A stretch of DNA of 64,000 bases from contig NZ_FNSD01000001.1 of the NCBI RefSeq assembly GCF_900105625.1, positions 3,906,001-3,970,000 on the forward strand, in the 5' to 3' direction. The DNA comes from Terriglobus roseus (GTDB lineage: Bacteria; Acidobacteriota; Terriglobia; Terriglobales; Acidobacteriaceae). The translations under genes and the position numbers were made by a program. The notes beneath the pieces are model-generated. The model did not search any database. It saw only the letters and a program-made list of their open reading frames with translations, and was not told where the DNA came from. Shown piece after piece: positions 26,686-34,896 of the stretch (its first letter is position 1; the number at the start of each line of letters is the position of its first letter).

Positions 26686-26714
26686 TTTATACCTACGTGC
26701 GTAGGTCCTGTCTG
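26686..26714 (-). promoter_or_regulatory. candidate promoter of the small membrane peptide
   Basis: CAGACA (26714-26709), 17-nt spacer, TATAAA (26691-26686) on the minus strand, about 30 nt before ATG 26654. Confidence 0.4.
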
Positions 26715-26785
26715 GATGGGTATGCGAAGAATGTCCCACATTTCGACTGTCCGAAGCATGAAAGTTCGGTAAGGAATCAGCGTAG

Positions 26786-26791
26786 TAGACT
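26786..26791 (+). promoter_or_regulatory. -10-like box of a leaderless gene
   Basis: TAGACT 8 nt before ATG 26800; no ribosome-binding site. Confidence 0.4.
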
Positions 26792-26799
26792 CCAAAGCG

Positions 26800-27324
26800 A
26801 TGACAGCCGACGGCAACCAGACCCCCTTTCTTACCCCGGAACCGGAGCGAACTGTCTCCACGCAGACGTGGATCATTGCGGCCGTCGCGGTGTTGCTGAT
26901 CGTTGCAGTGGCCATCGTGGCAACGCTACGCCGGACGCCCGTGAACTCTGGCGCTCCGCTGCAACCGGACGTGTACGCAGCCAGCCTGCCGATCACGGGA
27001 ATCACCATGTCCGAAGCCACGAACGGCGCTGGCGGCAAGGCGACGTATGTCGACGGTACGGTCACGAATACGGGCACCAAAACCCTGACGGACGCGCAGG
27101 TGCAGGTCACGTTTGCGACCTCCGACGGAAGCGCGCCACATCTTGAGACAGTCCCGGTGGCGCTGGTTCGAACCCGCATTCCGTACGTTGATCTACAGTC
27201 GATCTCAGTTGACCCCATCAAGCCGGGCGACCATCGCGACTTCCGGTTGATCTTTGAATCGGTGCCAGCGAACTGGAACGTTCAGCCGCCTTCGATCCTG
27301 ATAGTTCATACCGAGCTGCAGTAG
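26800..27324 (+). CDS. membrane-anchored protein with a DUF2393/FxLYD-like domain
   Basis: 174 residues. One membrane span (WIIAAVAVLLIVAVAIVATL, about 25-44) with a short cytoplasmic start, then a periplasmic immunoglobulin-like beta domain containing VDGTVTNTGTKTLTDAQVQV and a proline/Asp-rich PIKPGDHRDFRLIFE strand, as in DUF2393 or FxLYD proteins. Function unknown. TAGACT sits 8 nt before the ATG and no Shine-Dalgarno is present. Separate unit from the OmpA-like gene 224 nt downstream. Confidence 0.7.
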   Translation: MTADGNQTPFLTPEPERTVSTQTWIIAAVAVLLIVAVAIVATLRRTPVNSGAPLQPDVYAASLPITGITMSEATNGAGGKATYVDGTVTNTGTKTLTDAQVQVTFATSDGSAPHLETVPVALVRTRIPYVDLQSISVDPIKPGDHRDFRLIFESVPANWNVQPPSILIVHTELQ

Positions 27325-27548
27325 TCGCACTCGTGCCGGTCCAAAAATGCCGCATCGTCCGGAAGAATCTTCCTGTCTAAGTGGCAGCCGACTCTAGTTT
27401 CACTGATTCGGGTCAGTCTAAGTTGTTCATTTTAATGGGATAGTGCTTCGAATCCACTTTGGCGCGCCGGTTGCTCTTGGTATCTGCGTACAAGCTTGGC
27501 CCGCTCCGCTGCGAGCGACCAGGCAGACCCGGAAGGAGCAACACCGTT

Positions 27549-28463
27549 ATGAATAAGCAGAATATCTTTACCAAGACCGCAACCTACGGAGTTTCGGCCC
27601 TGCTGTTGACTGGTGCCCTGGCCATCCCTGCGCATGCGCAAGCCGCTGCCGATCAGACTCAGACCACCACGGCCCCCGCTGCAAAGCAGGACGCGACCGA
27701 CAATGGTTCTTACGCAACTGGCACCCCGCTCCAGATGCAGTCGAAGGAAGGATTCTGGGGTCACATGAACCCCTTGGCGCGCAAGAAGTGGGTAAAGCGC
27801 CAGATGGATCCCGTGAAGGATCGCGTCAACGAGCTGGATCAGCTACAGGCGAAGAATGCTAATGATATTCGCGACGTCGATTCGCGCGCTACCGCCGGTA
27901 TCAAGAAGGCGAACGATGCTGCGCTGATGGCTGACGCACACGCAACGGAAGCCGGAAATCGTGCCGATGCCGCGAACAGCACCGCGACCGCCGCAAGCAC
28001 GCGGACGGACGCTTTGCACGGAACCGTGACCAACCTGGATCAGTACTCCGCAGTGACCAGCACACCGGTTGCGTTCCCCAAAGGCCGCACCACTCTGGGC
28101 ACCAAGGCGAAGGCTGATTTGGATGACGTAGCGACGAAGTTGAGCAGCGAAAAGGGCTACATCATCGAAGTCCAGGGCTACAGCCGTGCTGGTGTAGGAA
28201 CATCGACCGCGATGGCCGACTCTGTAGTTCGCTACCTTGTGACCGAGCACCAGGTGCCGATCTACAAGATCTATCGTTCTGGCATGGGTAAGGCGAGCGC
28301 CAAGTCCACACCGGAAGGCGAGAAGACTCTTGCAAACGGCGTCCGCGTGACACTGCTCCACAACAGCCTCGCAACCATGGACGGCGGCTCCACCGTGTCG
28401 AGCACCACACCGTCGAGCCACAACGTTGCAGTAAGCTCCACCACCGGTGGATCGCTGCAGTAA
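27549..28463 (+). CDS. OmpA-like protein with an Ala-rich coiled coil
   Basis: 304 residues. Signal peptide (NIFTKTATYGVSALLLTGAL, ending AHA-Q), then a conserved WGHMNPLARKKWVKRQ linker, a coiled coil of Ala/Asp heptads (about 90-165; KANDAALMADAHATEAGN) like murein-lipoprotein helices, and a C-terminal OmpA-like domain (VAFPKGRTTLGTKAKADLDD to NGVRVTLL). The peptidoglycan-binding residues are weak: GYTD is GYSR. Probably periplasmic or outer-membrane, stabilising the envelope. Strong Shine-Dalgarno GGAAGGAG before ATG 27549, suggesting high expression; 5' leader and 3' region are both structured. Confidence 0.75.
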   Translation: MNKQNIFTKTATYGVSALLLTGALAIPAHAQAAADQTQTTTAPAAKQDATDNGSYATGTPLQMQSKEGFWGHMNPLARKKWVKRQMDPVKDRVNELDQLQAKNANDIRDVDSRATAGIKKANDAALMADAHATEAGNRADAANSTATAASTRTDALHGTVTNLDQYSAVTSTPVAFPKGRTTLGTKAKADLDDVATKLSSEKGYIIEVQGYSRAGVGTSTAMADSVVRYLVTEHQVPIYKIYRSGMGKASAKSTPEGEKTLANGVRVTLLHNSLATMDGGSTVSSTTPSSHNVAVSSTTGGSLQ

Positions 28464-28577
28464 GGTTCCCTCCTCCGGGGAAAACCGGTGCCGCACCAGC
28501 TGGCTGAGTTGGTGCGGCGCCTACCGACCGGAGAACAAAGTTTGTGGCGAAAGAGTGTTATTCGCCGATAAGTTACG

Positions 28578-28610
28578 CAACCGGAAATCGCACGAGCTTC
28601 CGGTTGTTTT
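28578..28610 (+). terminator. terminator-like hairpin
   Basis: CAACCGGAA / TTCCGGTTG, 9-bp stem with an 11-nt loop, followed by TTTT. It is 115 nt past the OmpA-like stop. Confidence 0.55.
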
Positions 28611-28674
28611 AAAGATTGACCGTCGTAGCGATGGTCAAAACAACTCTCCTAAGCAGAGAGAACCAAGGCAGATT

Positions 28675-28702
28675 GGCCCTCCTCCCGGAGGGCCGTTTTT
28701 TT
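28675..28702 (+). terminator. strong intrinsic terminator
   Basis: GGCCCTCC-TCCC-GGAGGGCC followed by G and seven T. It ends the transcript that starts at the OmpA-like gene or a separate small RNA. Confidence 0.88.
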
Positions 28703-28864
28703 GCTTGGAATGCAGCCGGGGACGGCTGCGTTGCCCTGTCACCAACAGCCATCTGATTACGCAGCGCGGCGAGTAGCTGCTTCAGCGCTCACGCAAATGT
28801 CAGGGCTCACGGAGGCATGTCCGCTGAGAGGTCCACTCACTCTCAAGACATTGTCGCGGACGCG

Positions 28865-29578
28865 CTACCGAACCGTCACCGTCTCAAACCCAAGACCACG
28901 CAGCAGGCTTTCCATGCTGCCGCGAGCATTGCTTCGAGCAGTGTCGAGGATGCCGTCTGCTGTGGCGGCCTGCAGAATCTGTGTTTCAGCGGTGGAGCGC
29001 GTGTCGGATTCGAGGTTCGGATCAGCCTGCACGAGCAGCCCTGTCGTTCGCGCGAAAACCTTTGTCTTTGTGCTGTCGATCTTCGTGGTGAAGATCTGCG
29101 AGGCAGGCAATTCAATCGTGACGGAGCGACCGCTCACCTGAACCGATTCGGGCTTCAGCTTGGAGAGATCGACACCGGCGACGACCTGGCCATGAACCAC
29201 CAGCAGCAGGCGGTCGCCGAAGAGCAGATCTGGCAGCACAGCATTCGTACGCTTGCCCTCAACGACGGTGTCTACGGAGTAGCTGACCGTCTCGAGCCGG
29301 TTCAGGCGCTGGATCTGGTTCACCACATCGGGTGCGCTGGTGTTAAAACTTTCGCGGCCACTCATGAGGAAGCCGGCGATCCTGCCGGCTGCGCCGTCCG
29401 TTCCAGCTTGGCGAAGAAGCCACACCGCGCCGGCGGTACCGAGTGCGAAGAAAAGGAGCAGTCCAATGAGTATGGCGCCCGCACGGCTACGCGGTTTTTC
29501 TTTGTAGGTCATGCGCTGCTGACGCGCGACCTCATACTGGCGTGCGCGTTCTTCGTCGGGAGTCTGATTAATGGCCAT
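28865..29578 (-). CDS. DUF4230 family membrane-anchored protein
   Basis: 237 residues. One membrane span near the N-terminus (AGAILIGLLLFFALGTAGAVWLL, about 34-56), then the DUF4230 domain with its usual VVHGQVVAGVDLSKLKPE core and TIELPASQIF strand, and a C-terminal helix (TARSNARGSMESLLRGLGFE). The soluble part should be on the outer side of the inner membrane. Function unknown. ATG 29578 chosen as it gives a plausible short cytoplasmic start; 29623 is the longer option. It follows pyrG across a strong terminator, so it is separately transcribed. Confidence 0.75.
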   Translation of the reverse strand: MAINQTPDEERARQYEVARQQRMTYKEKPRSRAGAILIGLLLFFALGTAGAVWLLRQAGTDGAAGRIAGFLMSGRESFNTSAPDVVNQIQRLNRLETVSYSVDTVVEGKRTNAVLPDLLFGDRLLLVVHGQVVAGVDLSKLKPESVQVSGRSVTIELPASQIFTTKIDSTKTKVFARTTGLLVQADPNLESDTRSTAETQILQAATADGILDTARSNARGSMESLLRGLGFETVTVR

Positions 29579-29678
29579 GTCGGCTAGGATGCACCGCGCG
29601 GATTGGCGCTGCTTCCGCCGCAAGAACTTTACCCGGGCGGGACCGATTCAAGACTGGGCGAAGTCGTAGGAGGACACG

Positions 29679-29711
29679 AAAAAGGCAGGCTCGAGGTGAG
29701 CCTGCCTTTTT
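29679..29711 (-). terminator. terminator after pyrG
   Basis: A perfect 14-bp stem (AAAAAGGCAGGCTC and complement) with a 5-nt loop gives a U5 tract in either direction, 22 nt past the pyrG stop. Confidence 0.85.
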
Positions 29712-29732
29712 GCTCGTCTTATTCGTCGCTTC

Positions 29733-31490
<1,758 letters not shown>

Positions 31491-31522
31491 TCAGGAGCAA
31501 TGATGCCACCATCGCCGGGTGC

Positions 31523-31548
31523 CCCACGTCTCGGATCCGAGACGTGGG
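31523..31548. repeat. intergenic palindromic repeat, copy 2
   Basis: A perfect 26-bp palindrome (left half CCCACGTCTCGGA) preceded by GGTGC, clearly related to the one at 5685-5712. It sits between the end of the AI-2E-family gene and the start of pyrG (same strand). Confidence 0.65.
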
Positions 31549-31557
31549 ATTACCCCG

Positions 31558-32631
31558 CTAATCGAGTACGGACAGCCGTTCCGGATCCTCGTGCTGGACT
31601 AGGTACTCATCGGCGAAGACAACGATGACAGCTGCGGTGGGTACTGCCACCAGTGCGCCCGGTATACCGCTGATCGCAGTACCGCAGAGCAACGCGATCA
31701 ACACGGTGACACCCATCAAGTCCACACTTGACTTCATGATGCGAGGCGTCAGGAAGGCGTTCTCAAACTGCACGTAGATGCCGTAGGCAGCGAAGACCAG
31801 ACCGCACTTCGCCCAGCTGTCCGCTGCCGCGATCAGCGCTACCAGCAGAATCGTTACCAGGTTTCCGGCGACGGGGATGATGTTGGTCAGGCCCATCATC
31901 AGACCAAGCAGAATGTAGTAACGCACGTTGATGATGCGGAAGGCGATGATGCTGTACACCGCGACGCAGGCCATCAGCGCCAACTGGCCTAACAGCCAGC
32001 GCGAGACACGTTCCTCGGCGAGCAGCAGCGTATTCGCGAGGCGTACCCGCGAACGAGGAACCACCAGCGACGTGAAGAACTGATAGACCTCTTCGCCTTC
32101 CAGGATGAAGTAAACGGTGAGGATCACAGCTGTCAGGACATCGAGCAGGTGTTCCGCCCAAACGGGCAGGGAGCTGACGACATACGATGCGAAGTGACCC
32201 AGCGTTCCGGTGATCTGGTTGTTCAGATCGTCCATGCCGATCTTGTCGGCCATGGGGACCTTATGCAGCTTGCCGACCAGTGCAGGGATACGACCCGGCA
32301 GATCGGTCAGGAAGTTGCGGAAGTCGCGCACCACGGGGGGCAGGCCGATCCAGAAGAAGAGCGTCAGGCCGGTCAGCAGCACGACCATCAGGACAGCAAC
32401 AGCGGCGGCCTTTGGCAGGTGCTTTTCGCGGATGCGAATCTTGCCGATCTGAGCAACGATCGGATTCAGAACGACCGCGAAGAGACCGGAGAGGTAGACG
32501 ATTCCAAGCACGTGCCGGATCGTCCAGAAGACGCCTAGCAGAACCAGCAGAGCAATCGTAAAGACGATGTGCTTGCGTGTCTCGCGGAATTGGCGCGAGG
32601 GAAATGCTGCGGGTTCGTTATCGGCTTCCAG
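31558..32631 (-). CDS. AI-2E family transporter (PerM-like), probably CTG start
   Basis: 357 residues. Seven or eight membrane spans with family blocks such as LSGLFAVVLNPIVAQIGKI, AVILTVYFILEGEEVYQFF, YYILLGLMMGLTNIIPVAGN and GALVAVPTAAVIVVFADEYL. Members export small molecules or ions; substrate unknown. No ATG, GTG or TTG is well placed: the best ribosome site, GGAGG (32642-32638), is 6 nt before a CTG at 32631, giving the start EADNEPAAFPSRQF. A TTG at about 32658 is the alternative. The frame is open far upstream but that part is low-complexity and antisense to nothing conserved. Confidence 0.85.
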   Translation of the reverse strand: MEADNEPAAFPSRQFRETRKHIVFTIALLVLLGVFWTIRHVLGIVYLSGLFAVVLNPIVAQIGKIRIREKHLPKAAAVAVLMVVLLTGLTLFFWIGLPPVVRDFRNFLTDLPGRIPALVGKLHKVPMADKIGMDDLNNQITGTLGHFASYVVSSLPVWAEHLLDVLTAVILTVYFILEGEEVYQFFTSLVVPRSRVRLANTLLLAEERVSRWLLGQLALMACVAVYSIIAFRIINVRYYILLGLMMGLTNIIPVAGNLVTILLVALIAAADSWAKCGLVFAAYGIYVQFENAFLTPRIMKSSVDLMGVTVLIALLCGTAISGIPGALVAVPTAAVIVVFADEYLVQHEDPERLSVLD

Positions 32632-32861
32632 GTGTGACCTCCAGTGATACGCGTCCAAGAAAAGTGCGCTCTGGCGTGTGATGCACGACGGGAGGATGCC
32701 GTTGATTGACGTCACAGGATTTTGGCGAACGGACGTTTCAGGCTTCCCGTGTCGCCCGCTTCGTGCGAAAAGGAAACAGTACCGGCGCTCGCCGACAGGC
32801 GAAAGCCTGCTCAGAGTCGGCTGCACACAAGCGACACCGCAGGCAGGTGTTTCGATATGTC

Positions 32862-33434
32862 TTAGGCGCGGAGCAGCTTCAGCACGGCAGCCACAGTCTG
32901 CTGCGGCTGCTGGTCGGCTGTGTCGACCAGGTGCTTGGCGCAGCGGCGGTAGACGGGCGCCCGCAGGCGAAAGCGCTCTGCAGCTAACTGGGCGTCCAGC
33001 AGGAGGGGACGAACGGCGGCGCCTTCTTGGAGGACGCATCGATCGAAGAGCACCTCGAAGGGTGCATCCAGAAGAACCACGGCGGTGCGCGAGGTCTGCT
33101 CCAGCAGAAGGCGGTTCGTCAGTGTCTCCGGGGCGCCGCCGCCGAGCGCAATGACAATGTTGCGACGGCCAAGGACGCGTGCGATGGCGGCAGACTCGCG
33201 CTTGCGAAACTCTGCCTCACCGACCTCAAGGAAGATCTGGGAGATGCTCGAACCGTAACGTTGCTCGACCTCGGCATCCACGTCGGCGAACTGCCAGCCG
33301 AGTTCTGCTGCCAACAGGCGGCCAACGGTGCTTTTACCTGCGCCCATAAAGCCGGTCAGCACGATGCGATCGGCGGAAAGGGGCGCGGCGGGGATGGGGC
33401 TTTCGGTGGTGGGGTCGGCAAGCATGCTCGTCAT
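32862..33434 (-). CDS. aroK: shikimate kinase
   Basis: 190 residues. P-loop GFMGAGKSTVGRLLA, shikimate-binding Asp in FADVDAEVEQR, Arg in EAEFRKRESAAI, and GGGAPETL. Phosphorylates shikimate in aromatic amino acid synthesis. N-terminal 20 residues are an extension. ATG 33434 has GAGA upstream; ATG 33425 is possible. The 42 nt before the start are preceded by an intrinsic terminator and a frame rich in aromatic codons, so expression is probably set by attenuation. The gene ends 230 nt before the AI-2E-family gene. Confidence 0.94.
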   Translation of the reverse strand: MTSMLADPTTESPIPAAPLSADRIVLTGFMGAGKSTVGRLLAAELGWQFADVDAEVEQRYGSSISQIFLEVGEAEFRKRESAAIARVLGRRNIVIALGGGAPETLTNRLLLEQTSRTAVVLLDAPFEVLFDRCVLQEGAAVRPLLLDAQLAAERFRLRAPVYRRCAKHLVDTADQQPQQTVAAVLKLLRA

Positions 33435-33474
33435 GATGGTCTCAGGTAATGCGGTGTCGTGGTGCGTTTAGAAA

Positions 33475-33506
33475 GAGAAAAGCCGCGCCCTTTGGGGGAC
33501 GCGGCT
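33475..33506 (-). terminator. candidate attenuator terminator before aroK
   Basis: On the minus strand AGCCGCG-T-CCC, loop CCAAA, GGG-CGCGGCT, then TTTCTCTTTC. It lies between the short aromatic frame (stop 33536) and aroK (start 33434), not after a full-length gene, so it would cut off aroK transcription. GAGCCGC in its first arm can instead pair with GCGGTTC inside the short frame (33565-33559), a possible antiterminator. Confidence 0.65.
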
Positions 33507-33535
33507 CAGGAGGATCGAGCGTCTCTTTGCGCTTA

Positions 33536-33628
33536 CTACTGGTGCGTAAAGGTCGCAGGAACCGCCGTCGCCGCCACTGGATACCAGTAGCGGTAGGTAA
33601 AGCAAACGGTCTGGAAGGTCTGCGACAT
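33536..33628 (-). CDS. candidate aromatic leader peptide of aroK
   Basis: 30 codons from ATG 33628. It begins MSQTFQTVCFTYRYWYP: within the first 16 residues there are two Phe, three Tyr and one Trp (F5, F10, Y12, Y14, W15, Y16). It is followed by an intrinsic terminator and then aroK, a gene of aromatic amino acid synthesis. This is the layout of a classical leader-peptide attenuator: ribosome stalling at the aromatic codons when charged tRNA is scarce would favour the antiterminator. TAATCT lies 11 nt before the ATG. Confidence 0.5.
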   Translation of the reverse strand: MSQTFQTVCFTYRYWYPVAATAVPATFTHQ

Positions 33629-33639
33629 CTCTGACGGGC

Positions 33640-33669
33640 AGATTACACCCGTCCTTGAGCGCAAGGCAA
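33640..33669 (-). promoter_or_regulatory. candidate promoter of the aroK leader
   Basis: TTGCCT (33669-33664), 18-nt spacer and TAATCT (33645-33640) on the minus strand, just past the terminator of the upstream operon. Confidence 0.4.
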
Positions 33670-33680
33670 GCGATCGCATT

Positions 33681-33707
33681 AAAAAAAGGCGGACCCGAAG
33701 GCCCGCC
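33681..33707 (-). terminator. terminator after the sigma-factor operon
   Basis: On the minus strand GGCGGGCC-TTCG-GGTCCGCC followed by TTTTTTT: an 8-bp stem (one G-U), UUCG loop and a U7 tract, 21 nt past the stop. Confidence 0.88.
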
Positions 33708-33727
33708 CTTTCTATAGGTCTGAGGCT

Positions 33728-34009
33728 TTACTGAATGGTGTCGTCCTTGGGTGTGATCTCGATCTCTCGTTCGATCTTTGCCCAGAGGTCATGACTCGGC
33801 ACTTCGCCTTCCGGCTCCATCAGCATGCGCGCGGTTTCCGCGATGTACTCCAGATCGCGCACCAGTTCCGCTGCCTGCGGGCAGTCGCGAAGGATTTCGG
33901 CGAAGCGCGGATCTGCGCTCAGCTTTCCGCCATCGGCGCGTTCGAACAACTCTGGTAGTTCCTTTTCGAACTCCGCGCAAGTCCAGCGCTTTTCTTCATA
34001 GTCCGGCAT
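33728..34009 (-). CDS. small acidic protein, possible anti-sigma partner
   Basis: 93 residues, acidic, no membrane span. It begins MPDYEEKRWTCAEFEKELPE and continues with CPQAAELVRDLEYIAETARM, which recalls the start of cytoplasmic ZAS-type anti-sigma factors, but the second zinc-ligand pair is missing. Its ATG overlaps the sigma-factor stop by 1 nt (TAATG), so they are made together. An anti-sigma role is inference from position and shape. Confidence 0.6.
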   Translation of the reverse strand: MPDYEEKRWTCAEFEKELPELFERADGGKLSADPRFAEILRDCPQAAELVRDLEYIAETARMLMEPEGEVPSHDLWAKIEREIEITPKDDTIQ

Positions 34010-34662
34010 TATTTCGACTCCACCAAGGCGGCTTGTTCGTTCTGCCGCAAAATCTCTCGCAGCTTTAGTCGCGCCTTATGCAACTGCGATTTGCTGTTGC
34101 CGGTCGAGCACTCAAGCATGCCGGCGATTTCGTTGTGCTCGTAACCTTCGACGTCATGCAGCACGAAGACAAGGCGATAGCCCGGGGGCAGCGTTGCAAC
34201 AGCACGTTCCAGGGCGACACGGTCTACGGAGCCGGAGAGGCGCGGATCGCGCGACCCGAAGTCCCGCTTTGGTGCGTCCTCTTCCGAAGGATTAATCGTC
34301 TCTTCGAGTGAAACCAGTTGCAGGCCCTTCTTGCGGAGGTGCATCAGCACGAGGTTGACCGTGAGGCGGTGCAGCCAGGTGGAGAAGGCGCTCTCGCCTC
34401 GGAAGGATCCAAGCTTGCGGTAGAGGTGCAGGAAAGCTTCCTGCGTCATGTCCTCTGCCTCAGAGACGTTGCCGAGCATGCGCAGACACAGCGTGTACAC
34501 GCGGCGCTTATGCAATGCATAGAGCTTCGAAAATGCGTCTGGATCGCCATTTTTGGCGCGCTCCAGTGCGTCCGCCTCACCTGCAATCGGAGGATTCCGT
34601 TTGAAGTGACCTGCGGGCGGCGTCGAGTTGTTTTGTGTCATTCCGTAGCCCTGAAGTTCCAT
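34009..34662 (-). CDS. ECF-type RNA polymerase sigma factor
   Basis: 217 residues. Sigma region 2 (AFSKLYALHKRRVYTLCLRM; EAEDMTQEAFLHLYRKL; STWLHRLTVNLVL) and region 4 (LERAVATLPPGYRLVFVLHD; HNEIAGMLECSTGNSKSQLH). No region 1 or 3, so group 4. ATG 34662 has GGAG 6 nt upstream; the open frame beyond it to 34866 is not sigma-like. Followed by a probable anti-sigma gene and a strong terminator. Target genes unknown. Confidence 0.93.
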   Translation of the reverse strand: MELQGYGMTQNNSTPPAGHFKRNPPIAGEADALERAKNGDPDAFSKLYALHKRRVYTLCLRMLGNVSEAEDMTQEAFLHLYRKLGSFRGESAFSTWLHRLTVNLVLMHLRKKGLQLVSLEETINPSEEDAPKRDFGSRDPRLSGSVDRVALERAVATLPPGYRLVFVLHDVEGYEHNEIAGMLECSTGNSKSQLHKARLKLREILRQNEQAALVESK

Positions 34663-34896
34663 AGCACTCCGGTCTGACGCGCCGGTATGGCGCGTCGTCT
34701 GTCCAATGAAAGACCGCAGGCTGTACCCAAGAATACAGGACCGCGGCGTCGTAACGTCGAGACGTAGTAGATGCGTAGCTGATGTGAAGAAATTGAGGAG
34801 CCTTAGGTTGTCTCTCAGACATAACTTTTGTCGCGCAGACAGGCGTTTCTTTCCCACTACGGGCAAGGAGTTCCCGACTTACAGAGAACGAAAGCT

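Larger units (their letters stand above)
28464..28864. other. 401-nt region with a structured RNA candidate
   Basis: No gene seen. The first 240 nt read on the plus strand as a chain of hairpins: GGTGCCGCACCA/TGGTGCGGCGCC (28487-28521), GGCGAA/TTCGCC (about 28546-28566), CAACCGGAA/TTCCGGTTG with U4, TTGACC/GGTCAA (about 28616-28637), and finally a textbook terminator at 28675-28702. The last 160 nt (28703-28864) hold a GCAGCC/GGCTGC hairpin and nothing else. Confidence 0.5.

Noticed and set aside
27440-27470. tRNA T-arm-like sequence (GCTTCGAATCC)
   Set aside because: No matching acceptor, D or anticodon arms around it.
28487-28640. Cobalamin riboswitch, SRP RNA or 6S RNA
   Set aside because: The GGTGCCGCACC hairpin and an AACCAAGGCAGA stretch recalled these, but the conserved cores (cobalamin box, GGAAGGAAGCAGC of SRP RNA) are missing and no B12-related gene follows.
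31558-33039. 493-residue version of the AI-2E-family protein
   Set aside because: The added N-terminus is Arg/Pro-rich, crosses the aroK 3' region and matches no transporter domain.
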